From NCBI GenBank assembly GCA_918807975.1, contig OU964932.1:14973501-15037500 (forward strand): a DNA stretch of 64,000 nt, given 5' to 3'. How positions within the stretch are numbered: position 1 is the first letter of the stretch; the number at the start of each line of letters is the position of its first letter. The notes below the pieces were generated by a model. It did not search any database. It saw only the letters and a list, made by a program, of their open reading frames with translations, and had not been told where the DNA came from. Origin of the DNA: Aplidium turbinatum. Its lineage: Eukaryota; Chordata; Ascidiacea; Aplousobranchia; Polyclinidae. Positions 44,011-54,030 of the stretch are shown here, piece by piece. The position numbers and the translations under genes are program-made.

Positions 44011-44198
44011 TTTTCTTTGGATATTTTATTTTGGGTTGGGGCATAACCAAACCTAAACAATTGGAAAGCAACACGATCCAAAGTTTGTGCGGGTCCGCTT
44101 CTAAACTCAGATTGTAGAGACTGAACGATATCACAATCAAAATGACAACCATTTAGACTATTTCACTTCTGGGAACGTTTTTTCCACACATTTTCCAC

Positions 44199-45239
44199 TC
44201 AGCCATAACGTACAACACTCGCTTCGTCAATCCAGCAATTGAACTTGTCCGGATAACCGAACCACTTTACTAGGATCTGTTTCTTTCGATTCTTTTTTCT
44301 CCTCCCTAGAATCGCTTCTACCTTGTAGATGTCGTTTTATTTTGAAACTTTTTGAATTTCCTGTTTGTAAAACGTACCGTGCTGTGCTTCCCCGTCTAAA
44401 TTTTTCAAAACATAAACTGGGGGATCACCGGTCAAAACCTTGTCCACGAGAAACAATTCCTCTGTCCAGTTAGGTAAATAACCTTTGTGAGAGCTTCGTC
44501 TGCTTTTGCTGACTCGAACAAGCGAACCAGCTTCAAGCTTCGGTTGTTTAGGCAAGGAAATGTCACCGTAAAGAGTTTGCCAAACAATCTCTTGATTTTC
44601 AGTGTTAACGGAGGCCGGTGTGCGCTTGATGCTTCTGTGGTAGGAATGATTGTAGGAACGCACCAACTCGGTTAGAACATCAACATAACGTCTGGTATTC
44701 TTCCAGGTGAAATAGCGCCACATGCGATTTTTAAGAGTGCGATTAAACCGCTCCACAACGCTGGCTTTTGTTTCTTGGTTGTGTGTGGTGAAGAAATGAA
44801 TCCTGTGGTTTTTCAACCATTTTTGAAAAGTTTTGTTTGTAAACTCTGTACCTTTATCCGTTTGCAGTGTCCGAGGAGAAGATTTTTGAACAATCTTTGA
44901 GAAGGCCTGAACCAAGCTTTTTCCGCTTTTGTCTTTCAAAGGTTCAACCCAAGCAAATTTTGAAAAAACATCAATACAAGTCAAGAGATATTTGTAGTTG
45001 CGATTTTCTTTTTTTAAAGCGATCAAATCGATCAAATCAGCTTGAAATTGCTCTGCGATGCCACCTACCACCACACGACGACGTGGAAAGCGTATGCGAA
45101 TCGGTTTATGGAGTGTGTAAGCGTCTTGAGAGTTGAGCCATGGTTTTACAGGTTTGTTGATCACCCTACGTAGTCTTTCCTCTCCACCGAAGCTTCTAGG
45201 ATTCCCGGCGTCATAGTAAATCAATCGTGCTGACGCCAT
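44199..45239 (-). pseudogene. Polinton integrase (DDE) with chromodomain
   Basis: The main part (44337-45239) has FQADLIDLIALKKENRNYKY, RTLQTDKGTEFTNKTFQKWL and KASVVERFNRTLKNRMWRYF, giving the D, D and E of a retroviral-type integrase core, followed by an SH3-like region (AGSLVRVSKSRRSSHKGYLP). Downstream, 44199-44336 encodes DIYKVEAILGRRKKNRKKQI and LVKWFGYPDKFNCWIDE, a chromodomain as found at the C-terminus of Polinton integrases. It would insert the element DNA and make the 6-bp duplication. Fossil, with about one break. Confidence 0.9.
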
Positions 45240-45765
45240 GTTATCTTCTTTTTGAGACTGGGAAAAGGGTGAGTTTCACCCAATTCTTCTTGAAACTCTT
45301 TCAAACCGATCGGTTGAGAATTTTTCGATTTATGAACGACAGCCGAAATCAAATGTTTTATATTGGAGTTAGGAATCGCCTGTTCGTGAACGTGAGTTCG
45401 CCTGATTTGTTCCAACCGAGAGAAAGATTGTTTTTGATGAAGGCTACAAGATCGCGACTTTTTCCGAGGTAAGTTTTTGCAACTCCTACCAATATGTCAT
45501 CCTCAGTAAAATGTCGTTTCTCTTCAAGAACAATCTTTGTTGGAGCATCGACATATTTTTCACGATAAACAATATACTGCTGCAAGATTTGATCGTAGAG
45601 TTTCACTTTTTCACTCGTGGTCAGATCAGAACGAAAAAGAATGTCATTCATTTTGGAGTCCAACTCACTCATCGCTTTCAGCAAAGGAGGTTTTTGAATG
45701 TTCTTTTCTCGCATCGATTCTAGAAGCCTTGGTTCCACAAGACTCATCTTTTTGACACTCTCCAT
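45221..45765 (-). pseudogene. Conserved small Polinton protein beside the integrase
   Basis: Begins MESVKKMSLVEPRLLESMRE and has LDSKMNDILFRSDLTTSEKV, KLYDQILQQYIVYREKY and, downstream, NSNIKHLISAVVHKSKNSQP with GLKEFQEELGE. I recognise the arrangement (V.PRLLE......P.....L..LD..M..IL......E.KVKLY.Q.LQ.Y) from proteins repeatedly found next to Polinton integrases. Biochemical function not known. Fossil, with about one break. It overlaps the integrase start slightly and follows the small basic protein at 45770-46108. Confidence 0.65.
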
Positions 45766-45769
45766 CTTG

Positions 45770-46108
45770 TTATTTCGAAGCCAAAGTGCCGATCAACTCA
45801 GCGATTGCAGGAACAACGGCGGCTAGGAGGGATCCCAGAAAGCCTCCGTGTTGAATAATCTGTCGTTTTTTAGTAAGACTGGTCTTCTTTTTGGCCAGTT
45901 CACGCAAAGGTTTCTTGTATTTAAGCAGATTTGCCTTTTGCTTTGAAGAGATGGGGACGTGGCCCTTCAACACGTTGTAGCAACAATCACAAACACACTT
46001 AATCAATTCGTTATCTGCTGACTTTATAACCCCTTTAGCAACATTAGGATTCGCTTTAGAAAGAAGTTTGAGTGTGTCGATGTGTCGTTGTAAACGAGCA
46101 GTCATCAT
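45770..46108 (-). CDS. Small basic Polinton protein with hydrophobic C-terminus
   Basis: 112 codons. Reads QRHIDTLKLLSKANPNVAKG, CVCDCCYNVLKGHVPISSKQ, LAKKKTSLTKKRQIIQHGGF and LGSLLAAVVPAIAELIGTL. The pattern L..L.........L.......I..I.EC..N.L.G...L...QK..L...K..LR.L........KR.I..Q.GGFLG.LL is shared by many Polinton copies in animals. It has a basic body and an Ala/Leu/Ile-rich tail that could insert in membranes. Role unknown; a minor capsid or membrane-active role is inference. It overlaps the next gene by 4 bp. This fossil frame looks whole. Confidence 0.7.
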   Translation of the reverse strand: MMTARLQRHIDTLKLLSKANPNVAKGVIKSADNELIKCVCDCCYNVLKGHVPISSKQKANLLKYKKPLRELAKKKTSLTKKRQIIQHGGFLGSLLAAVVPAIAELIGTLASK

Positions 46109-46395
46109 CGAGGATTGGGGACGTATACAAAATTGCTTTCTCCTGGAAAGATGTCAGTTCGCAATCGAAATTTTTCTGGGGTGCTTTGTTTAAAATCCAA
46201 CAGTAAATAACCGAAAGGTTTAGATGTTGCGTCTGCAAAAGCTTCTTGAAGAACACCCGTTTGCCTCGGATAAGCTTGCTTTGCCAAATGAAGTATCTGA
46301 GAGTTGTCTCTAGGGTTTTTAAACACCACCAAATTAATGTGCGTTGAGACTAATCGTTCGGTGTTCTTTCCCTTTGTGAAAAAGGTTTTGAACAA
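46105..46395 (-). pseudogene. Packaging ATPase, C-terminal part
   Basis: Reads THINLVVFKNPRDNSQILHL, AFADATSKPFGYLLLDFKQ and RLRTDIFPGESNFVYVPNPR, matching the C-terminal region of FtsK/HerA-type packaging ATPases of Polintons (FKNPRD..Q...LA....P, A...AT..P.GYLL.D). A hAT at 46409-48104 separates it from the N-terminal part at 48113-48472. Fossil. Confidence 0.8.
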
Positions 46396-47130
46396 TGTAC
46401 ATCACACTCAGTGATGGGCATTATCGGCGATAATTTATCGGCGATAATTATCGGCGATAAATTTTTATCGCTTATCGTTATCGCTTAATTATTTTTTCAG
46501 TTATCGTTTATCGTTATCGCCAAAGGCAATATTTGATTATCGCCGATAATTAATCGCCGATAAATTTTATTTCGGATCAACACAAGTGGAAAGACCATGA
46601 AAAGTAATATTTTTACTAGCCACCTAATTCATGAAACTAAAATTAAAACCAGTTCTTCTTCAGTGCCTGAAGTGTGTGTGCACAGGTCGTTGTCATGGGA
46701 GGGGCACGCCCCGTGTAGCGACGGCCCTGACAACACAATAATTTTAAGAGTTGCAAATTGCAATGCAATGAAATGCATGCAACAAGTCTCTTGTTGTTTT
46801 GCTGCAATCTGCAATCGCGAGTGAGCTTTACAATTAAAATGTAAGCGCACAGGCGGTACAGATTCCTTTGAAGCGAAGCGAAAGAAATTGGCAAGTGGTT
46901 TGTGAAAGCGTCGCAATACGACTCCGCTTTTACATCGGAAACATGGTCTTTCGCGCCACCATCACTGAAACAAGTCATTGCAAAATATGATATTGCTTGA
47001 AGCATTTGACATGCAGACCGACATCACACTTTTTTGCATCTTGTAGTAGTTTTTGCATGACAACAGGCGCATCAAGTTGCGTGGTAAAATTATGCTAAAT
47101 ACAGTATAATCTTTCTCATTTACCTATAAT

Positions 47131-47200
47131 GCATAGCCGAGTGGTGAGAGCTCTTGAACGGCAATCGAAAGGGCGCCGGTTCGACACCGCTCATGAGCAT
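47131..47200 (+). repeat. tRNA-like module 1 in hAT family A copy 2
   Basis: CATAGCCGAGTGGTGAGAGC (box A), then GCGCCGGTTCGACACCGC (box B) with a spacer long enough for a Ser/Leu-type variable arm. The T-arm stem (GCCGG/CACCGC) is imperfect. Likely a SINE or tRNA pseudogene rather than a working tRNA. Confidence 0.55.
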
Positions 47201-47751
47201 ACAGCTGTGTCTTTAGCAGGACACTTAAAGGCATACCTGAAGGTGGACATGAAGATTGGCTTCCTTGCTTTCCCGTCCACTTAATCTAAATCTTCAACCA
47301 CCGGGCGTAAGCCTGGATACGACGACGATTTACCTATGCGACATAGCCTACCTCAATCAAATATTTTTATTCCCACTAATAATACAGTGCCTATATTGTA
47401 ATTCTTATCTCAACAACTCAGCGTTCTGCAATTGCTTTAATGATGGTGTTCAAAGAAAACAGAAAAATTTATCTGGAATTATCAGTAAATTACGATAATT
47501 ATGTTATTGTTCTTAAACAAACACGACTAATTTGACAAGCTTGATGGATTTCACAGTATGCACATTTTTACTACCAATAACGCTTAAGATTACTGATAAA
47601 TTTTCAAGCATTTTGCGTTTTTTGGAATTTTTTGAATTATTGCTGACTTTGCTGTAAACAGCCCGCAGAAAGCAAAATACAAAGTTTGGAATTTTTTATG
47701 GTATTTTCATTTGATTTAATTATTTTGCCTACTGCACGTAAGCGATAAGCA

Positions 47752-47815
47752 CGGCGGTTACCTCAGTGGTTTGATTCTGGATCAAGAGGTTGAAGATTCG
47801 ATACCTACTGCCGCT
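47752..47815 (+). repeat. tRNA-like module 2 in hAT family A copy 2
   Basis: CGGTTACCTCAGTGGTTTGA (box A-like) then GAAGATTCGATACCTACTGC (box B-like). It is homologous to 8838-8898 in copy 1. Since both element copies carry it, the module moved with the hAT. Confidence 0.5.
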
Positions 47816-48112
47816 GTTGCGATTCTATTCATGCATAACTTACAAAAAGTTTTGTCCCTTTACAGTATATTATGTTCGATTTTTCGTCATGTTGATGAAA
47901 ACAGTTTGTGCTGCATGGGATAGGGCAGCGATAATCAAGAAAAAAAAATTATCGTTATCGGACATTATCGGCGATAATTTATCGTTTATCGTTATCGCTT
48001 AACTTTTTTTTGATTTATCGTTTATCGTTATCGCTTTAGGCATATTTCGTTTATCGATTATCGTTATCGCTTAACTGAAAAATGAGTTATCGCGCCCAAC
48101 ACTGATCACACT

Positions 48113-48472
48113 GATGTTTTTATGATGGCTTCCTTTCGTAAAAAGATCTGTCACACTACGATTAGTTTCACTCATCAAATCATCGAGCACGACCAATGTT
48201 TTATTCTCTGAGTCAAAGACATCGCTTGAAGGGAGACCTTGTAAGAACTCAACATCCGAGATTGTTTTAAACTTCTCCTGCCACTCTCTGTAACACCACA
48301 ACACCTTATTTGGAGAAGGTGTTATCATCTCTTTGAGATGTTGCAAAAACTTTACCACAAACTCAGGTTTACCGCTGCCAGTTGGTCCAGCGATCACACA
48401 CGTGAACGGGTGCTGAAAGCGTACATCCATTTTCAATCGTATAGAAATGAGTTGTGTTCTTGTTTTAAACAA
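48113..48472 (-). pseudogene. Packaging ATPase, N-terminal part
   Basis: Reads HPFTCVIAGPTGSGKPEFVV, with the Walker A P-loop GPTGSGK, and later ENKTLVVLDDLMSE, the Walker B motif. This is the FtsK/HerA-like ATPase that drives genome packaging in Polintons and related viruses. It starts 8 bp from the inner edge of the right inverted repeat, so it is the outermost gene on this side. The hAT at 46409-48104 separates it from its C-terminal part. Fossil. Confidence 0.85.
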
Positions 48473-49073
48473 AAAAAATTAAGAAAAAAAATCGAGACCA
48501 AATCACCCATTACTCAAGGATGGTGCAAGGAAAACATGACGTCATTGAATTTTTTTTTTGGCGGGTAAATTTACACAAAAAGTGATCTGGCAACCCTGGA
48601 GATTTATTTTGTTTATTCTTTATACATTTGAAATTTTTTTTTTTGGCGGGTAAATTTACACAAAAAGTGATCTGGCAACCTTGGAGATTTGTTTACCATA
48701 CATCTGGCAACCCTGGAGCTTGAATCATACTCACATTTCTTTGTTTATTCTTTATACATTTAAATTTTGGCGGGTAAATTTACACTAAAAGTGGGACTGT
48801 TCCGCTTCAACACCTTTTGTGACGTCAACACCTTAGCATCATCATAGAAACAAACAACAATTCATTGTCACACATGAGTAGTTTTTGGTTTGTTTCTTTT
48901 GTGACGTCACAGCATGGTGTATTGGGGGTCCCAAAACAAAAAGTGATCTGGCAACCCTTGAGATTTATTTTGTTTATTCTTTATACATTTGAATTTTTTT
49001 TTTTTGGCGGGTAAATTTACACAAAAAGTGATCTGGCAACCCTGGAGATTTATTTACCGTACATCTGTCAACC

Positions 49074-49442
49074 GGTAGGCACTTTAACATGCAGATATCC
49101 AATCCAGCACGAACCAATCAGAATCTACGCTGTTCATGACGTCATCAAGGTTGCGTTGAGAAAGAACAAAGGAAAAACGCAAATTCTAGCTAAATTAAGT
49201 CATCGCTTTGCCATCGGTTGGCTTGGCGCAGAGGGCTAAGGCGGTGGTAGGCTAGTCATTTCATTGACGTGGGTTTGATTCTCACCACTGCTATAGCTCT
49301 TTTTTCTTCTGTAATTACCGAACAAAGTTCAAAGTAATAATCAAGTCTCTGGCTGAATGCTGGAATGGTCACAATCGGACAGACAACGTAACATCTGGTT
49401 GGTTCGTGGTGGATTGGATATCTGCATGTTAAAGTGCCTACC
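49074..49442. mobile_element. Mutator-like MITE in the Polinton inverted repeat
   Basis: Ends GGTAGGCACTTTAACATGCA and its complement pair for over 30 bp (through GATATCCAATCCA). Flanks CTGTCAACC (49065-49073) and CTATCAACC (49443-49451) form a 9-bp duplication with one mismatch, the size made by Mutator-type transposases. It contains a tRNA-like sequence at 49219-49287. No coding potential. Confidence 0.75.
49219..49287 (+). repeat. tRNA-like module in the Mutator-like MITE
   Basis: CTTGGCGCAGAGGGCTAAGG (box A) then ACGTGGGTTTGATTCTCACC (box B, T-arm GTGGG/CTCAC pairs with one G-T). The acceptor stem does not pair, so it is not a working tRNA. It may provide an internal RNA polymerase III promoter. 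Confidence 0.5.
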
Positions 49443-50055
49443 CTATCAACCCTGGAGCTTGAATCATACTCACATTTCTTTGTTTATTCTTTATACATTT
49501 AAATTTTGGCGGGTAAATTTACACTAAAAGTGGGACTGTTCCGCTTCAACACCTTTTGTGACGTCAACACCTTAGCATCATCATAGAAACAAACAACAAT
49601 TCATTGTCACACATGAGTGGTTTTTGGTTTGTTTCTTTTGTGACGTCACAGCATGGTGTATTGGGGGTCCCAAAACAAAAAGTGATCTGGCAACCCTTGA
49701 GATTTATTTTGTTTATTCTTTATACATTTGAATTTTTTTTTTTTTTGGCGGGTAAATTTACACAAAAAGTGATCTGGCAACTTTGGAGATTTATTTACCA
49801 TACATCTGGCAACCTGGAGCTTGAATCATACTCACATTTCTTTGTTTATTCTTTATACATTTGAATTTTGGCGGGTAAATTTACACTAAAAGTGGGACTG
49901 TTCCGCTTCAACACCTTTTGTGACGTCAACACCTTAGCATCATCATAAAAACAAACAACAATTCATTGTCACACATGAGTGGTTTTTGGTTTGTTTCTTT
50001 TGTGACGTCACAGCATGGTGTATTGGGGGTCCCAAATACCCCTTACTAAACTACT

Positions 50056-50345
50056 CAGGTGGTACCTACCGTAGTGTCTGGTGTGACTTGGAACTGGTTG
50101 GGCTGTGGGATGGTTTCCCAGCGGTCTCTCCATGACTTCATCAGGTCGAATTGACCTTCATGAAGCGCCACAACGTGTCGAGAAAAAGGGTGCCTGGAAA
50201 GCAGGCGCTGACGTGTGAGCTGTTGTGCGTCAAGGACTACATTGTGGAGGAGATGGCGATCATTGACCTCTGCCTTTAATGCGAGCCGTACGGTGATATT
50301 CTCTCTGTGTAGTTTTGGTGGGGCGATAAATTGCAGTAGACCCAC
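50056..50345 (-). mobile_element. LINE fragment on the far side of the Polinton
   Basis: Minus-strand frame with FDLMKSWRDRWETIPQPNQF and PDTTVG reading toward the Polinton edge. Together with 29880-31034 it represents one LINE ORF2 C-terminal region separated by the Polinton. The resemblance is to the W...W.....P......P.P......LPR..W..LNRLRTG stretch common in animal LINEs. The 5' end is lost near 50345. Confidence 0.6.
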
Positions 50346-51234
50346 TGATAAATATCAAAAGATGTGTATGGGTTGCCTGAAAAAAACAAATGCTTTTTCA
50401 CCAGTGGTGGCGCCAAGCGCTGCTTCTTAATCTTCTTATTCTCTCCACACTTTTCAAAATGATTTGAAATATCCAAAAGTTGATTGTCACTTGTGAGCTA
50501 TCAGTAAGGCATTGGATGAAAGCGTTTTCAATTAAAACAAAAACTTTCACCGTTAGAATCATATATGGCTTAACAGGTCAAAATTAGGTGATTTTGGCAA
50601 AATGGAAATTTTTATTCCTTTTGCGACAGGGTATCCCATCATCTGAGAGCAAAATGGTTGTCATTTTCGAATTTCTCATGGTCAAAATCATGGGAAACAA
50701 TGCGAGAAGCTCAAAAATTGAGTTTTTTTGATTTTTGGTCTAATGTTTATCCCTTTGAGACAAACGTAGGTGGCGATATAAGTATCACTGTATCAACTCC
50801 ATTAAATATTGCTTTGTGTATGTTTTGCTAATCAATGTAGGTTTGAACCCCCAAAAGATGTGCTTTCATAAATGCTGGCAAACTTATATTGGAATCAAGC
50901 AACGTACGGTATGCATAATTAAGCATATTACATTAAACCGCGTGGTTATTAGTCCAGTCCTGGTAGAGTTAATTATCAGTGGTTCTTCGTTCTTAACCCC
51001 TTTTCTTGTTTGCTTATTTACTTACAATCTAGATTCTAGAGTGTGGGTTACAAAACTGGTTTAACTTTTTACCAAATTTTATAATTAATTCAAACGGCTT
51101 AGCACCTACGCATCCCTACAAAATGGTTCCAAACCTCAGTGCGAGTATCCTTGCCCTATACTATTACAACATTACTAAGAGCTTAGACATGCTTGTTGCA
51201 ACACTAAACCAGCAAGTAACGAGTTCCCAAACCA
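50346..51234. other. No recognisable gene
   Basis: A+T-rich. Short frames have no known domain. Nothing else recognisable. Confidence 0.5.
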
Positions 51235-51242
51235 GCTGTGTT

Positions 51243-51876
51243 CAGGGCCGGATTTACCAGTAGGCAGAGTAGGCAGTTGCCTAGGACGGCAAATTATTGG
51301 GGGCGGCAAAATATAGGAAAATATTACATTGATAATAAAATACTGTACGTGAATATAATAATTCACAACAGATATATAGCAATTAATAAATATGTTATCA
51401 CATCACACACATTTATAAACAGTGTGGCAAGTCATGAATGGCAAGTCATCACCCCTAGAGTACTTCACGCTTGATTGGTTTTCAACAATATGTGCTGCTT
51501 AGAGCTTCTTTTAGTTATCTGTCTCGCTTAGTATGGAGGACTAGGCTTTGTCTGTGCAATTTTTATTAATCTTTGTTCGGTTTATTTCACTGTTTGTAAA
51601 TTTAAAGGAGCCTAGAAAAAATGTTTTTAGGCTATTTTGTGTACTTGCCTTGATGCTTAAAGCATGTAAACAATTAGCCAAAAAGTAAGACTAGTAGATA
51701 GCCTACGAAAGAACTTTAGTTTCATGAAGTTTTTATAAAAATGGAGGCATTGAGGACAAACGAGAACAATTGCCCGTGTTGTATCGAAAAATCAAAAATC
51801 ACCATTGAAAATTTTTTTTTGGGGGCGGCACTTTTCTCATCTGCCTAGGGCAGCACTTAGGCTAAATCCGGCCCTG
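51243..51876. mobile_element. hAT MITE, CAGGGCCGGATTTA family
   Basis: Ends CAGGGCCGGATTTA and TAAATCCGGCCCTG are exact inverted copies, flanked by the exact 8-bp duplication GCTGTGTT (51235-51242 and 51877-51884). TGCCTAGGACGGCA and CTGCCTAGGGCAGCA mark the subterminal regions. The end sequence resembles 19753-20022. No coding potential. Confidence 0.93.
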
Positions 51877-51884
51877 GCTGTGTT

Positions 51885-53325
51885 GCACTTTATGTTACTT
51901 AATTGTTGTGAAACTATCAAAAGTTTAGAACTTCCTACGCGGAAACTTGTCACCAAGCCTGTGGACACATAAACGTGACTTGCGTGTCATAACGTTTACA
52001 AGCAGTCATCAAGGGCGTTTATTTACAAACAGTTAAATGCGTTCATGTCAAGCTTATTATGCCTTTACTAAATTAGTTGCATGGCAAAAATAAACTAGCC
52101 TAAAGTTCCAATTTATTGTCGACTACGGGGAGTTTACTTTTTCAAACCTTTCCGTTACAGTCTCCAAAATTTGCCAAAAGCCGACAAAACAAAAGTCGTG
52201 CTTCCTAGGTGTCACAAATTAATCAATCAAATTAAATTGGCATTACATCTTTCGTAATTTGGGAAATAGATATTTTTTACGGCGTCTTGTCTTGGGTCCC
52301 CAGGAATGCCATTGGTTTCGGCCTAAAATATCTTCTCAACAGCCCTAGTTTCGCCTGCCCCAATGATATGCAAGAAAACTTGTAAGCGAGCGTGTTGGCA
52401 TTTGAATAATTGTATGCTAAACTTTCAGCTTAGCAAGACTTACGCGTGTGCCATGGGAAAACACTTAGAATTGATCTGCTGATAAAGCTACGTCAATCTC
52501 ATTCATCACGTTAAGTATACGCTTGCAAATTTCTCTAAAGTCTTATCAAGGAGTAGGCCACGCCACGCATATAGATTCATTCAAAAAGGGGTGCGACTAA
52601 AAATATGATTACCTCAATCTAGGCTACGTAAAAATGTAGCTTTGATGACCAAACACTAACTTGTGAAAACGATACGCTCTTTCTATGCAAGTCTAACCAT
52701 ATGAGATAAGTTTCTGACCACTTTTAATTCAGTATAAGCTTAAAAAAATGCAATGAACTAACAATGATCGTACACAAAAATACAATTAAGTTAGCAGTTC
52801 TTCGACCGCATTTAAATTTAATGAATATAATCCATGATGCATAGAAGATTCTTAGTAGGCCTAACACATGTAGTCATTTATTTTAATGTCATTTATTTTA
52901 AAAAGTGACAAAATATATGGGGAAAACCCAGAATGTTTCCTGGTTTACTTGCATTATCAAAAGGGAATCCTGTACCTCAACATGCTTACTCTACTTTGGT
53001 GTTTACGCTCATACGTATCTCAGTTGCCACCTAATTGTAGACAGACTTGTGACTATGTGTCAAGTTGTCTAACTCAAATAGACGTAAGTAAGTAGAAAAC
53101 TGAGTCTCTGCCACATAGGCTACCAGCTCTAAGTATTAAAGTAGGTTAATTCAGCCTTTGCGATGACTTAGGCCTATTGTTTTAACGCTGTTCCACGAAA
53201 CCAAAAGCTGTTGACGTTTTGCTCTCGCGGCGTCAAATTACAACTGCTGCAATTCTGTGAAGTGCTGTTATCTCGTTTATCTCCGCAATCTGTTTACAAC
53301 AGTCTGCAGCTGTTATTAAGGAGTT
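51885..53325. other. No recognisable gene
   Basis: A+T-rich, scattered TAGGCCTA sites (52857, 53168). The 69-codon plus frame at 52886-53095 has no recognisable domain. Nothing else seen. Confidence 0.5.
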
Positions 53326-53329
53326 TGGT

Positions 53330-53585
53330 TTGGTTTTGAATTTTTATGCTCGGACTGACAAAGCCTTGATAGATTATTCCTAGTAGTTTCGTATACTTGT
53401 AGAGGCTCTTGAGGCAGGGCCGGTTCTCGAGATTGACAGAGTGAAGTTTTCAGATTGTTGAAGTGTTGTTGCCGGGGAATTATTTCATTCACTAGGTGCC
53501 GCTGAATGGAGAGCAGTCCTAAAATGCATTGCTCAAACGCACACCCCGAGAGTCGAACCAGCGCCGCGTGATCTTGAGCCGTTTG
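53330..53585 (-). mobile_element. tRNA-derived SINE, copy 1 (head truncated)
   Basis: Aligns along its length with the SINE at 61572-61865: GGACTGACAAAGCCTTGATA, GGCAGGGCCGGTT, CACTAGGTGCCGCTGAATGG and GAGAGTCGAACCAGCGCCG are shared. On the minus strand it has the box B (GGTTCGACTCTCGGGGTGTG) but stops at GATCTTGAGCC before the box A region, so its tRNA head is incomplete. Confidence 0.75.
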
Positions 53586-53673
53586 TCTTGTTTTAGTTTT
53601 GCTGCGAAAGTTTTTTGATGAAGAATTCTTCGCTTAAAGTATTTTCGACTCTTTTGTTTTGGACACCGTAAGA

Positions 53674-54030
53674 CAGGAATGTCCAAAGTCCCGCCCAAGA
53701 CTCGTTTTTGCACGGCCCGCGCTTGTTGCACAATGTGGCATTTTTGACCCGCAGACACAGAAATTATAGGCTACAAGCTTCTCTGCGAAGCCGACAGCAA
53801 CATCTTTCTCTCGTGCCTTTTTACCAGCTGCTGGATAAAAACAAATTTCAGTTTTATCCTTCACATTAACACAGCTATCATTTACTATGTTTCTGGATGC
53901 GTTAATTTCTGATGGAAAAGCAGATAACATTTCAGCCTTACTTATCATAACCCATGATATGTATATAACAAAATACTTAAACCTGCATATTGTTTTGTTG
54001 TAACTTTTTTTCCAACTATCTATCAGCACT
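53674..54030 (-). mobile_element. hAT-like fragment
   Basis: CAGGAATGTCCAAAGTCCCG at 53674 resembles the end CAGGGATGTCCAACC of the 20787-22196 family. A minus-strand frame at 53634-54029 (FPSEINASRNIVNDSCVNVK) might be transposase-derived, but I cannot align it to a known segment. No opposite end or duplication found. Confidence 0.4.

Larger units (their letters stand above)
46409..48104. mobile_element. hAT element with ATCGGCGATAA-rich ends (family A, copy 2)
   Basis: Ends CAGTGATGGGCATTATCGGC and the complement of CAGTGTTGGGCGCGATAACT are flanked by the exact 8-bp duplication ATCACACT (46401-46408 and 48105-48112). Orientation is reversed relative to copy 1 (8555-14316), with which it shares most of its interior, for example 47480-47690 against 9045-9250. 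It interrupts the Polinton ATPase gene. No transposase. It includes two tRNA-like modules and a CAGGGCCGTCGCT-type MITE trace near 46690-46735 (also present in copy 1 near 13990). Confidence 0.95.
31035..50055. mobile_element. Polinton/Maverick fossil, 19 kb, both ends present
   Basis: The ends AGTAGTTTAGTAAGGGGTAT and its exact complement mark a 19,021-bp element bounded by a 6-bp duplication. Parts seen: long inverted repeats, IAP-like gene, protein-primed DNA polymerase B, adenain-like protease, double jelly-roll capsid protein, PX-like protein, several small conserved proteins, chromodomain integrase and packaging ATPase. Replication-side genes are on the plus strand and morphogenesis genes on the minus strand, in the order common to Polintons. 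It is a broken fossil: several coding breaks plus five later transposon insertions (34547-35290, 36607-37602, 38115-41000, 46409-48104, 49074-49442). It was inserted into a LINE. Age is moderate: protein families are still easily recognised and the inverted repeats remain largely alike. Confidence 0.95.
48480..50055. repeat. Polinton right terminal inverted repeat, expanded
   Basis: Pairs with 31035-31606 but is nearly three times longer. A module of about 364 bp running from ACAAAAAGTGATCTGGCAAC to GTGTATTGGGGGTCCCAAA is present three times (ending near 48936, 49676 and 50038). Only the outermost is followed by the true tip TACCCCTTACTAAACTACT. The middle copy carries a 369-bp MITE (49074-49442). 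Confidence 0.9.

Noticed and set aside
44337-45239. Retroviral-type integrase that could suggest an LTR retrotransposon or retrovirus
   Set aside because: No reverse transcriptase, gag or long terminal direct repeats are nearby. The neighbours (capsid, protease, packaging ATPase, polymerase B), the chromodomain and the 6-bp duplication fit a Polinton.
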